38,399 nucleotides of DNA from Equadaptatus sp045642025 (GTDB lineage: Bacteria > Synergistota > Synergistia > Synergistales > Synergistaceae), in assembly GCA_045642025.1 (NCBI GenBank), contig JAZUIB010000008.1, positions 1 through 38,399 on the forward strand, written 5' to 3'. Below, piece by piece: positions 16,740 through 24,983 of this stretch. Every line of letters starts with the position of its first letter. Position 1 is the first letter of the stretch. Position numbers and translations under genes: made by a program. The notes under the pieces were generated by a model, which made no database searches, had not been told where the DNA came from, and saw only the letters and a list, made by a program, of their open reading frames with translations.

Positions 16740-17723
16740 CTATTCTGCGTTGATGCCAAGCATTTTTACAACTTTGTCAAAGTCACTTTCGAGTTGTTTC
16801 ATTTCACGGGAACGGTAGATTTCAAATTCTTTTTCCGCTTTCGCGATTGCTTCGGCATGGCTTATGCTGCCGTTGTCTGAAAGCAGCTTACTTTTTGTCA
16901 TTACTATTTGTCTGTCAAGCGTTTCTATCCAGTCTTTCATTGTCATCGGATTTTGTTCGAGTGCCTGCAGTTCCGCATAGTCAAGGAATTGTGACACAAG
17001 AAGGTTGAGTTTCAGCAGTTCTTTTTCCGTGAGGTAGTTTTTGGCTATTTTAACGTCAACTTTTGTGATGTAGTCACCTTTGAAATTGGTCATGCCTACC
17101 ATGGGCTTTTTGTTGTCAACTCTGTCATATATAACTTCCGCTGCTGTGTGTTCATGTACCGCGTAATGCAGTTTATTCTGTACTGTCGCAAAGAATTGTT
17201 TGGTCTGTGCCGCACGCGGGTCATAGTCTGTTGAAGTGGCATATATGTCGGTTACTTGCTGATAGAAGTTCCTTTCAGATGAGCGTATGTCGCGTATTCT
17301 CTGAAGCAGCTCACGGAAATACCTCGTGCTGCCCTGTTTGAGCCGGTCATCATCCATTGTAAATCCCTTTTGTATGTATTCATGCAGCCGTTCGGTTGCC
17401 CATTTGCGAAAGCGTAAGGCTACAGGTGACTGTATGCGATAGCCGAGGGCAATTATCATATCAAGATTGTAGTGCGCTATACTGCGTTTTACTTCTCTGC
17501 TGCCTTCTTTTTGAACTGTCAAAAATTTTTTGACAGTTGCCTGTTCTGTCAATTCACCGTCTTTATAAATTGACTCAATATGATATGAAACGTTTTGTTT
17601 GCTGCTTTCATATATTTCAGCAAGCTGTTGCTGACTGAGCCATACATCTTCTTCGGAAAAGCGCGCTGACACTTTTGCCGTTCCGTTTTTGTCGCTGTAT
17701 ATCAGTATGTTGTTTTCGCTCAT
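16740..17723 (-). CDS. rhuM: RhuM-family protein
   Basis: A 327-residue protein. The N-terminal part has the RhuM signature: DVWLSQQQLAEIYESSKQNV, then IESIYKDGEL, REVKRSIAHYNLDMIIALGY and RFRKWATERLHEYI. The family was named from a Salmonella pathogenicity island but occurs widely near mobile DNA and defence genes; biochemical activity is unknown. Some members carry Fic-like or ORF6N-like parts. I chose the ATG at 17723 (GGAG ten bases upstream); an upstream in-frame extension to 17882 crosses the promoter. It is monocistronic, between terminators and copies of element R. Confidence 0.85.
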   Translation of the reverse strand: MSENNILIYSDKNGTAKVSARFSEEDVWLSQQQLAEIYESSKQNVSYHIESIYKDGELTEQATVKKFLTVQKEGSREVKRSIAHYNLDMIIALGYRIQSPVALRFRKWATERLHEYIQKGFTMDDDRLKQGSTRYFRELLQRIRDIRSSERNFYQQVTDIYATSTDYDPRAAQTKQFFATVQNKLHYAVHEHTAAEVIYDRVDNKKPMVGMTNFKGDYITKVDVKIAKNYLTEKELLKLNLLVSQFLDYAELQALEQNPMTMKDWIETLDRQIVMTKSKLLSDNGSISHAEAIAKAEKEFEIYRSREMKQLESDFDKVVKMLGINAE

Positions 17724-17788
17724 AAGTAACGACTCCACTCTGCATTTTTTGTTTGCGTACATTATTTTACACTGTTTCAATCCGAATT

Positions 17789-17807
17789 TGTCATTTGTCA
17801 AGTGACA
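17789..17807. promoter_or_regulatory. Palindromic operator candidate upstream of the RhuM gene
   Basis: TGTCATTTGTCAAGTGACA is a 19-bp imperfect palindrome (16 of 19 symmetric). It overlaps a minus-strand TTGACA, and a TAAAAT lies closer to the gene near 17767. The spacing to the best -35 is loose, so the promoter itself is uncertain. Autoregulation is possible. Confidence 0.4.
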
Positions 17808-17872
17808 TTTTTTCGTGAATTTGTGCTGTAGAAGCAGTACAGCATTTTCAAGCATTGTTAATATATTCTTTC

Positions 17873-17971
17873 GCACGGACATACGTCTGTCCGTGCGGCG
17901 GAGGTAAGGAGTTTTTTCAAGGGATCTTTGAGGATTTTTAAGTTTTTTTAAGGTTTTTGTTGTTCTCCGCG
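17873..17971. repeat. Element R, copy 2 (after the second ATPase gene)
   Basis: A long copy with the hairpin CACGGACATACGTCTGTCCG, then GCGGCGGAGGTAAGGAG and CAAGGGATCTTTGAGG. It is nearly identical to copy 3 (19641-19730) over about 70 bases. Confidence 0.75.
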
Positions 17972-17975
17972 CAAT

Positions 17976-18003
17976 AAAAACCGCCGGTCTTTTGTCCGGC
18001 GGT
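17976..18003 (-). terminator. Terminator of the second AAA/DUF4143 gene
   Basis: Stem ACCGCCGG/CCGGCGGT with a T run on the minus strand, 9 bases past the stop at 18012. Its sequence is almost the same as the terminator at 16702-16728. Confidence 0.8.
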
Positions 18004-18011
18004 GTGTTGTA

Positions 18012-19298
18012 CTAAAGCGCAGATACAGCATAAAGAGGCAGGTTGAGCAGTCCGCTTTCTTTTTTGTATTCAGCCATTGATATTCTGACTGCGGCGCACG
18101 GCTGAAATTTTTCGCGGTAGTATTTTAGGCTTTTGGCCTGAAGGCTGCTGCCGGCTTTGACTTCAACCGGAACGACGTTGTTGTCTTTTTGTATTATAAA
18201 GTCTATTTCATATTTATTGCTTTCTGATACATAGTAATATGGTTTGTATTTGTTTTGTGACGTTAGTTCTTGAAGAACAAACTGTTCGGTCAGTGCGCCC
18301 TTGAATTCTGTAAATATTGCGCTGCCCTCGAGTATTGTCTGCGCCTCAAGCTCACTTAGGGCACCAAGCAGCCCTGTATCGAACATAAATAGTTTAAAGC
18401 AGTTAAGTTCAGCGTACGCTTTGAGCGGCACAGCGGGTTTGCTGACTTTGTAAACTTTTTTGGCGAGTCCGCAGTCACAAAGCCATTCTATTGACTCATC
18501 GAAGTCTCTCATTCTTGCGCCCTGTTTTACCTGCCCAAAGAAGAATTTTTTGTTTTCTTTCGCAAGCTGTACAGGTATTGAGTGCCATATAAGCCTTGTT
18601 TTTGCAATTCCTGTTTTGATATGTTTGCCAAAATCGTTTTCGTACTGTTCAAGTATTGCGTTTTGAATTTTACGCACGCTCTGATAATTTTTGTTTTTTG
18701 CAAAACATTTCACGGCTGCAGGCATACCACCGGTAAAATAATAGTTTTTCAGCCAGAAGATGCACTGCTCGTGAATGTCGCCCAGTAGTTTGTAGTTTTT
18801 ATTGTTTATAAGTTCGGCAAGTTTTTCCTGCCCCTGTGCTTCAAGAAACTCACAAAAGTTCATCGGGCTCAAGTCAAGCATATTAACTTTGCCCACAGGG
18901 AAGGAAATTCCTTCGTGTATTGCTATTCCAAGCAACGAGCCGGCAGCAATTATGTGATATTCAGGTGCGGCTTCACAAAAGAATTTCAATGCTTCAAGGG
19001 CACGCGGACAGGCTTGTATTTCATCAAGTATAATCAGCGTATCCTCAGCAGTTATTTCTGTCTTTGCCTCAAGACCTAAATTCATCAGAAGGCGTTCGAG
19101 GTCCCAGTCATCATCAAAAACTTTTGCGAGCCTTTTGTTATTAAAAAAACTTATATAGGCTGTTTTTTTGTAATATTGCCTGCCAAATTCACACATAAGC
19201 CATGTTTTTCCAACCTGACGTGCTCCTTTAAGTATCATCGGCTTGCGTTCTGCATCGTTTTTCCAGTCAACAAGATCTTGCATAAGATATCTTTTCAT
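18012..19298 (-). CDS. AAA ATPase with C-terminal DUF4143 domain (second copy)
   Basis: A 428-residue AAA_14/DUF4143 protein. P-loop GARQVGKT near residue 25; Walker B LIILDEIQACP; C-terminal YEIDFIIQ...VPVEVKAGSS, the DUF4143 pattern. It has the same architecture as the protein at 1096-2469 but clearly different sequence, so the two are old paralogues or independent arrivals. I chose the ATG at 19298 (GGGGTG upstream; starts MKRYLMQDLV). It is transcribed toward the BREX island from the opposite side. Function is unknown in the family. Confidence 0.85.
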   Translation of the reverse strand: MKRYLMQDLVDWKNDAERKPMILKGARQVGKTWLMCEFGRQYYKKTAYISFFNNKRLAKVFDDDWDLERLLMNLGLEAKTEITAEDTLIILDEIQACPRALEALKFFCEAAPEYHIIAAGSLLGIAIHEGISFPVGKVNMLDLSPMNFCEFLEAQGQEKLAELINNKNYKLLGDIHEQCIFWLKNYYFTGGMPAAVKCFAKNKNYQSVRKIQNAILEQYENDFGKHIKTGIAKTRLIWHSIPVQLAKENKKFFFGQVKQGARMRDFDESIEWLCDCGLAKKVYKVSKPAVPLKAYAELNCFKLFMFDTGLLGALSELEAQTILEGSAIFTEFKGALTEQFVLQELTSQNKYKPYYYVSESNKYEIDFIIQKDNNVVPVEVKAGSSLQAKSLKYYREKFQPCAAVRISMAEYKKESGLLNLPLYAVSAL

Positions 19299-19333
19299 AG
19301 GAGTACACCCCATTTCTTCCGTCTGTGCCGTAT

Positions 19334-19421
19334 ATGATAACACATTTTCGGAACAACTTTTACATAAATTTTACACGTTTTTGGAATGACTTTTACATAA
19401 ATTTTACACGTTTTTGGAATG
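19334..19421 (-). promoter_or_regulatory. 33-bp tandem repeats and promoter of the second ATPase gene
   Basis: Two identical 33-bp units lie at 19356-19388 and 19389-19421, with a degenerate third unit between 19356 and the gene. On the minus strand each reads TTCCAAAAACGTGTAAAATT and 11 more bases plus CA. The third unit contains an extended -10, TGTTATCAT (hexamer 19334-19339), 36 bases from the ATG. The unit resembles that at 961-1054 upstream of the first ATPase gene (TT..AAAAACG...AAAATT, same period). Confidence 0.6.
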
Positions 19422-19481
19422 ACTTCTATGTTTTATGTATAGCAGAGGGGTGTTTTCCCGTAAAAAATCACTCCTGCGGTA

Positions 19482-19565
19482 TCAGGCATGAACAGGGAGT
19501 ACGGCACAGGTCATGCAGATGAAAATTGCTGTGGCTGTCCGAAGTATTATATTTTTGTATTTTAT
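19482..19565 (-). pseudogene. Signal-peptide remnant
   Basis: A minus-strand frame of 27 codons reads like a bacterial signal peptide: KYKNIILRT, hydrophobic core, then VLPVHA, and stops (TGA) exactly where cleavage would occur. AGGGGG lies just upstream, but the first codon is ATA instead of ATG. Upstream DNA matches that of the PDZ gene. It looks like the relic of a second exported protein, inactivated by a start mutation and a stop. The rest of the 19299-19783 gap holds promoter repeats and element R. Confidence 0.35.
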
Positions 19566-19640
19566 TTTCCCCCTGTATTTTGCTCTTTTGGTCTTTTGGT
19601 TTGTTCCTTTTGTCCTGTATTTTGTGATTATACGCAGGCA

Positions 19641-19730
19641 GACGGACATACGTCTGTCCGTGCGGCGGAGGTAAGGAGTTTTTTCAAGGGATCTTTGAGG
19701 ATTTTTAAGTTTTTTGTTGTTCTTCTCGCG
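19641..19730. repeat. Element R, copy 3 (after nrdD)
   Basis: Hairpin GACGGACATACGTCTGTCCG followed by the same purine block and T-rich tail as copy 2. It lies about 50 bases downstream of the nrdD stop. Confidence 0.75.
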
Positions 19731-19783
19731 TTTTTGGGGTATTAAAGCGGGGTTTCGGAGCAGTGTCTGTTGTCTGTTTGCCG

Positions 19784-21868
19784 TTATTCGCTTGTTGTTT
19801 GCAGGTTTTTGTATTGTTTTCTGTCTTTGAGTTCTGCCAGTTTGCCTGCGTTCCATGCGCTGGTGTAGGCGTAGCTGCCGGCGATTTTGGCGAGTCCGTC
19901 AATTTTTTCGCTTTCGCAGGTGAGGCAGTAGTCTGTGAAGCCGCGTGTTGTGCTGCCGCATTCTTCACAGATTGTGAAGGCAGGGCTGAGCGCAAGCTGC
20001 GCGCATGTTGTTTCTGTCATGGCGCGTTTGAGCAGCCGAAGTGTGTCTTGCGCCGCAGGGCGCGCCGCGCCTGTGTAGAGGTATGTGATTGCGCCTGCAA
20101 AGTATGGGTGGTATTTGCCTTCTTGTTGTATTTTGTCGAAGGCTTCTGTGTCTGCGGTTACTGGCAGGTGTGTGCTGTTTGTGTAGTAAACAGCTCCGTT
20201 TTTGATGTCGCCTTTGACTGTTTTTTCAGCTTTTTGCGGGTAGTTTTTTAGGTCAAGTTTTGCAAAGCGGAGCGCTGTGCTTTCTGCCGGTGTTTGTTCC
20301 AGTACGAATTTCATGTTGTAGGTTTCGGAGAGTTCTTGGCATTTTTTTGCCGCTGCGCTGATTATTTTTATTCCGTGCTGTTGCGCTTTTTCTGTTTGGT
20401 GTAGTTCGTTTCCTGTGAGGCTGAGGATCATTTCGTTGAGTCCGAGCAACCCTATGAGGTATTCTGCTGTGTCTGTTTTGAGGTAGGGTTCGTCGTCGTT
20501 TGAGTGTATGAGCGCACCGAGCGGTCCTTGTTCTCCGCAGGCAAGCAGTTTTTTGATGAAGTTTCGTTTTTGTATGTGCGCTTTTGCGGCTAGTTCAATC
20601 TGCGCGTTGAGTATTTCGGGCAGGGCGTCTGTGCTGCCGTCTGCTTTGTATGCGGCGCGCGGCAGGTTGATGGTTACGTTCTGCATTGCGCAGCAGCGTA
20701 GTTTTGATGGTATTTCGCTGTTGTTGTCGAGTCTGCAGCATTCGCCGAGTGTTGTGTATTCTCTGTCGAGTACGAATTGTACGCTGCCTTTTTCTGCTGC
20801 GGCTTCACAGGCAAGGAGCAGCAGTTCTTGGTTTTCGGGTCTGAAGCTGTCTGGGGTGAGGTGCAGCAGTGCTTTGGGGAAGATGAAGGGGCGCCCGTTT
20901 TCGCAGCCTTCTTTGTATATTTCTAGTATGGCGTGCAGGATTTTGCGGGAGTTTTCGCTGTATTCTGAGTAGTTTTTGCCTGTGTAGTTTCCTCCGGCGC
21001 CTGTTGCGGGCGCGTTTTTGAGGTGTGCCGGTATGTCGATGTAGAGGTCAAGGCTTGTGAATACCGCGCTGCCTCTGCCGCTTGCAAGCCGGTCAAAGTC
21101 AAAGAGCATTGTCTGCGCAAGCTGGCGTATTTCTGCGTCGCTGAGTTCGTCAAGGTAGGGGGCAAGGGTTATGTTTATTGCGTCCCATGCTATTGCTCCG
21201 GCAAAGTTGTTTTGGAGCAGCGTGGTCATTGTGATGAGGTGCGCAATTAGTACGTCTGCGTGTTTTGCCGGCGACGCGGCGCAGATTGAGCCTGAGAGGC
21301 GCAGTCCGTTTCTTGCAACGTATGCTGCGCTTTGCAGCGCAAGGTATGGTCTGTTTGCCATGCCGAGGTCGTGAAGGTGTATGTCTCCTTTGAGGTGTGC
21401 TTCGGCAACTTCGGGTGAGAAGATTTTTGAGAGCGCGTATTCTTTGATGACTGTTTCTGCTACTGTGTTGTTGACTGCTTCGGGGTTGTAGCCGGAGGCT
21501 GAGTTTTCTTTGTTTTTGCAGAAGAGCATTTGTTCAAGGTCATGTACGGGTATGCCTATGCGGCGGTGGTCGGTGAGTTTCGCGTCTAGGCCCCGCTGGA
21601 ATAGTTTTACGTTGACGAGTTCGCGTATCATTGCCGTGTTTATGCGCTGTCTGCCATGGCTGATGAGTTCTTCTTCTACTTCTGCAGATATTTCTTCAGC
21701 TGTGGCAGGTTCTACGCCTGCTTCTATTATGAGCGCGTCTCTTATGCGCGTTGAGTCCCATTCGCAGCTTTCGCCTTGCCCGAGAGCGTCTACCATTAGT
21801 ACTACGTCGGTGGGGTCGTCGAATTCGAATAGTCTGTTTTGTCGAAGTGTACGTCCGGTATCAGCCAT
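19784..21868 (-). CDS. nrdD: Anaerobic (class III) ribonucleoside-triphosphate reductase
   Basis: A 694-residue glycyl-radical enzyme that makes deoxynucleotides without oxygen. The N-terminus has an ATP-cone-like region (about residues 20-115). The C-terminus has a four-Cys zinc site (CEEC...CLTC) followed by KIAGSYAYTSAWNAGKLAEL, where Gly664 is the expected radical site. The usual R-x-x-G-Y is here K-I-A-G-S. AAGGAGC lies inside the end of nrdR, and the two genes overlap by 8 bases. The activating radical-SAM enzyme NrdG is not next to it and must lie elsewhere. No clear terminator follows, only element R. Confidence 0.9.
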   Translation of the reverse strand: MADTGRTLRQNRLFEFDDPTDVVLMVDALGQGESCEWDSTRIRDALIIEAGVEPATAEEISAEVEEELISHGRQRINTAMIRELVNVKLFQRGLDAKLTDHRRIGIPVHDLEQMLFCKNKENSASGYNPEAVNNTVAETVIKEYALSKIFSPEVAEAHLKGDIHLHDLGMANRPYLALQSAAYVARNGLRLSGSICAASPAKHADVLIAHLITMTTLLQNNFAGAIAWDAINITLAPYLDELSDAEIRQLAQTMLFDFDRLASGRGSAVFTSLDLYIDIPAHLKNAPATGAGGNYTGKNYSEYSENSRKILHAILEIYKEGCENGRPFIFPKALLHLTPDSFRPENQELLLLACEAAAEKGSVQFVLDREYTTLGECCRLDNNSEIPSKLRCCAMQNVTINLPRAAYKADGSTDALPEILNAQIELAAKAHIQKRNFIKKLLACGEQGPLGALIHSNDDEPYLKTDTAEYLIGLLGLNEMILSLTGNELHQTEKAQQHGIKIISAAAKKCQELSETYNMKFVLEQTPAESTALRFAKLDLKNYPQKAEKTVKGDIKNGAVYYTNSTHLPVTADTEAFDKIQQEGKYHPYFAGAITYLYTGAARPAAQDTLRLLKRAMTETTCAQLALSPAFTICEECGSTTRGFTDYCLTCESEKIDGLAKIAGSYAYTSAWNAGKLAELKDRKQYKNLQTTSE

Positions 21869-22337
21869 TTTTTTTGTGCTCCTTTTCTTCGAGCAGATGT
21901 GTTATGACATCCGCAAAGTTTGTTACGTCTGTGAATTCTTTGTATACGGAGGCAAATCGCACGTATGCAACTTTGTGGATTTTGCGGAGTTTTTCGGCGA
22001 CCATGTCTCCGACGCGCAATGAGGCTATTTCGCCTTGTCCTGTGGAGCGTATTTTGTTTTCGATTTCTTCTGCGGCTTCTTCGAGTATCGCAAGGTCTAT
22101 GTTGAGTTTTTCGCATGCGTGCTGCATGCCGCGTAGTAGTTTTTCTCTGTTAAAGGCTTGCCGCGTGTTGTCTTTTTTGATTACCCAGAGGTATTCTTTT
22201 TCTTCTATGCGTTCGTAGGTGGTGAAGCGTGTGTCGCATACAGGGCATGCACGGCGCCGGCGAATCATTCTGCCGTCTTCGCTGTTTCTTGTTTCTATGA
22301 CTTTTGTTTCGTCTGTTCCGCATACAGGGCAGCGCAT
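21861..22337 (-). CDS. nrdR: Transcriptional regulator NrdR
   Basis: A 158-residue zinc-ribbon/ATP-cone repressor that senses dATP/ATP and controls ribonucleotide reductase genes. Zinc cysteines are C3, C6, C31 and C34 (CPVC...CPVC), followed by an ATP-cone (about residues 46-136). Length is typical. The ATG at 22337 has GGAGG nine bases upstream; a longer frame reaching 22514 is not the gene. It precedes and overlaps nrdD, implying control of its own partner gene. I saw no clear palindromic NrdR box in the 139-base gap upstream. Confidence 0.93.
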   Translation of the reverse strand: MRCPVCGTDETKVIETRNSEDGRMIRRRRACPVCDTRFTTYERIEEKEYLWVIKKDNTRQAFNREKLLRGMQHACEKLNIDLAILEEAAEEIENKIRSTGQGEIASLRVGDMVAEKLRKIHKVAYVRFASVYKEFTDVTNFADVITHLLEEKEHKKNG

Positions 22338-22476
22338 GGCTGTGACCTCCAGAAATCTGTTTTTTGTTGTTTTGCAAGTTGTCTTTCGCTTTTTTTGGTC
22401 GCGAGGTGTCGGTTTGCAGGCTGTGTTTTTTTGAGGTGTGTGTGTTGTTTTTTTGTTTTTTATTTGTCTGCCGTTT

Positions 22477-23796
22477 TTATTCTCCCATTGCGTATCTGAG
22501 ATTTGCGTCTGCAATGACTATGTCGTATCTGGCATCAACAACGTTTGTTCTGCTGTTTGTAAGCGCAAGGCGCGCGTCGAGCATGTCGAGGTTTGTGCCT
22601 ATGTTTTCTTTGTAGCGCAGTGCCGATATTCTGTAGTCTTCTTTGGCCTGTATGTATTGTTTTTCCGCTACTTCAAGGCGTGTCAATGCTTCTTTGAGGT
22701 TCAGCGCAGCCTGGGTTATTTCCATGCGTATTTCGTTTTTCTTGTCTTCGAGTCTGTAGAGGAATTCTTTTGACTGGCTTTTTGCCTGTTCTGTTCTCGC
22801 GTGTGCTTCTCCGCTGTCAAACATTTTCCATGTGGCAGCAAGTCCTATATGCCAGTTTTTGTTGTCTTCCGGCCATGCTTCAGAGCCGTTGGCTGTTATA
22901 GCTCCAAATCCCAGTATGTGCGGTATTGTTTCTCCTTGATGCGCCTTTGCTATTTTTGCCGCCTGTTTGCTGTAGAAGTCGTACATTTTGAGTTCCGCGC
23001 GGTTTTCGAAGGCTTTGTTTTCGTCTGCCGCAACGTAGTCTTTGTAGTTTCTCGCGCCGTCTTCTCCCGCGAGCAGTGTGTCGGGGAAGTCTGCCGCAGT
23101 TATTCTTCTTAATGCCGTTTTGGCGAGTTCTATGGCATTTTTGGCTTTTATTAGATTGAGTTCTGCTTCTGAGACTGCAACTTGCGCACGGAGGACGTCT
23201 GCTTTGGGTATCATTCCGCCTTTAAGTAGTTTTTGCGCTTGTTCTAGGTGTTCTTTTGTAAGCGCAAGCGCGTCTTCTGCAACTATTTTTTTTGCTTCGG
23301 CACGTTTGTAGTTGTAGTATGCGCGGCGTACGGAGTTTTCTATTGTCTGTGTTATACGGACAGTTTCTGCTTTTGTCGCGTCTCTGGCAAGTTTTGCGGC
23401 TGCTTTTGCCGATGTGAGCGAGCCTCCTGCATAGATTGTCTGTGTGAGTACCGCGGCGGAGATGAAGATGTTGTTTTTTGTAAATGCGTTGTTTACTTCA
23501 GGTATTTGTATCATCGGGGATAGTCCTGAGAAGAGGCTGGTCATGTCAAATATTGGGTTTTCCTGCCACATTGCGGCGTATATGCCGGTAAGTTTCGGTC
23601 CCATTTTTGCCGCATTTTCGTTTACTACGGCTTCTACGCGGTTTTCTTTTTGCTGCTGCGCGAATATTACAGGGTTGTTTTTGTCTGCAAGTTCAATTAG
23701 TTGTCTGAGGTTTTCGCAGTCAGCTGCTGCCGCAGATGTCGCGAGTGCCGCCGTAAGCAGTATTGCTGTTAGTATTTTTTTGTTGTATTTATTCAT
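22477..23796 (-). CDS. tolC: TolC-family outer-membrane efflux protein
   Basis: A 439-residue outer-membrane factor. It has a signal peptide (MNKYNKKILTAILL... ATSAAAA) and two long coiled-coil repeats typical of TolC, e.g. ALALTKEHLEQAQKLLKGG and AEKQYIQAKEDYRISALRY. I chose ATG 23796 because AGAGGTG lies 6 bases before it; an in-frame GTG at 23805 overlaps that site. It is the last gene of the efflux operon and supplies the outer-membrane exit channel. It shows that the host has an outer membrane. Confidence 0.88.
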   Translation of the reverse strand: MNKYNKKILTAILLTAALATSAAAADCENLRQLIELADKNNPVIFAQQQKENRVEAVVNENAAKMGPKLTGIYAAMWQENPIFDMTSLFSGLSPMIQIPEVNNAFTKNNIFISAAVLTQTIYAGGSLTSAKAAAKLARDATKAETVRITQTIENSVRRAYYNYKRAEAKKIVAEDALALTKEHLEQAQKLLKGGMIPKADVLRAQVAVSEAELNLIKAKNAIELAKTALRRITAADFPDTLLAGEDGARNYKDYVAADENKAFENRAELKMYDFYSKQAAKIAKAHQGETIPHILGFGAITANGSEAWPEDNKNWHIGLAATWKMFDSGEAHARTEQAKSQSKEFLYRLEDKKNEIRMEITQAALNLKEALTRLEVAEKQYIQAKEDYRISALRYKENIGTNLDMLDARLALTNSRTNVVDARYDIVIADANLRYAMGE

Positions 23797-23846
23797 TACG
23801 TTCACCTCTGTATGGCTTCGTTGTTATTTGTCTGTATTGTGTGGGT

Positions 23847-24980
23847 TTATGGTACGAATTTCTTTTTGAATTTTATGATGCTTGATGTGAATACTACCGC
23901 AATGAATATGCAGAGCGCTACTACGTCCCACCAAACGTATTCAAATCCGCCGCCTTTGAGTATTATTTGGCGCGCAAGGTCGTTGTAGAAGGTTATGGGG
24001 AATGTCCAGCTTAGGTATTGGAAGAATTTTGGCATTGATTCTATCGGGAAGATGAAGCCCGACAGCATGACGCTCGGCAGTATGATAAAGGTTGAGAGCT
24101 GCAGTGCTTGCAGCTGGTTGTCTGAGAAGGTGGAGATCATTATGCCGAAGGCGAGGTCTGCAACAACGTAGAATAGTGTGAGCAGCATAAACAGCGGCAT
24201 ACTGCCCAGAAACGGCATGTCAAAAACTATCATTCCTATTGCAAGCGAGATGAGTACTTGCAGGTAGCCTATGCATATGTATGGGCAGATTTTGGAGAGC
24301 AGCAGCTCCCATGCCTGCATGGGCGTAACAAGCAGTTGTTCGAGTGTGCCTTGTTCTGATTCACGGACTATTGCCATTCCCATCAGTGTGATCAGCGATA
24401 TGCTCAGCAATAGCCCCATGATGCCGGGAATTATGTACCATGAGGTTACGAAGTCCGGATTGTACCACGCTTTTATGCGCATATCTACGGCTTGTCCCGG
24501 AATTTTGATGCCTGCGCGCATTGCCTGGTTTTTCATTACTTCGTTTGATTTTAGCAGCCCTAATGTTGTGGCAGCAGACATTGCTGAGCTTGCGGAGAGG
24601 TTGTCGGTGGAATCGACAAGAACTTGTAGTTCTGTCTTGCGCCCTCCGCGAATTTTGCTCGCGTAGTCGGAGGGTATTATGAGTCCTATTTTTGCCATTC
24701 CGGACTGGATGTCTTCGTTGACTTCTTTCATTGAGACGGCGTAGTTTTTGATGTCAAAGTAGTTGCTGGAGGTGAATGAGCGCACGAGTTCGCGGCTTTC
24801 TTGTGAACGTGACTGGTCAAAAACCGATGTCCAGACATGTTTGATGTCCGTGTTGACCGCAAAACCGAGTATAAGCAGCTGGATAACAGGCATTACAAGC
24901 AGTATCGCAATTGTGATTTTATCGCGCGATACTTGTTTGAATTCTTTGATTACAAGTGCTTTAAATCTGCTGTTTATCAT
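23847..24980 (-). CDS. ABC-2 type efflux permease
   Basis: A 377-residue permease of the YhhJ/YbhR type. One N-terminal membrane helix (ITIAILLVMPVIQLLILGFA) is followed by a large periplasmic domain (about residues 45-170) and five C-terminal helices. The conserved REXEQGTLEQLLVTP stretch appears as RESEQGTLEQLLVTPM. It starts 3 bases after the second ATPase gene ends. Related operons often have two permeases; only one is present here, so it would have to work as a homodimer. Confidence 0.85.
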   Translation of the reverse strand: MINSRFKALVIKEFKQVSRDKITIAILLVMPVIQLLILGFAVNTDIKHVWTSVFDQSRSQESRELVRSFTSSNYFDIKNYAVSMKEVNEDIQSGMAKIGLIIPSDYASKIRGGRKTELQVLVDSTDNLSASSAMSAATTLGLLKSNEVMKNQAMRAGIKIPGQAVDMRIKAWYNPDFVTSWYIIPGIMGLLLSISLITLMGMAIVRESEQGTLEQLLVTPMQAWELLLSKICPYICIGYLQVLISLAIGMIVFDMPFLGSMPLFMLLTLFYVVADLAFGIMISTFSDNQLQALQLSTFIILPSVMLSGFIFPIESMPKFFQYLSWTFPITFYNDLARQIILKGGGFEYVWWDVVALCIFIAVVFTSSIIKFKKKFVP

Positions 24981-24983
24981 TGC

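Noticed and set aside
16529..16759. A 77-residue N-terminal extension of the PDZ protein
   Set aside because: It crosses the preceding terminator and element R; the signal peptide and ribosome site place the start at 16528.
19763..20251. Long + strand frames opposite nrdD and other genes
   Set aside because: They are shadows of real minus-strand genes with cysteine- and phenylalanine-rich nonsense composition and no ribosome sites.
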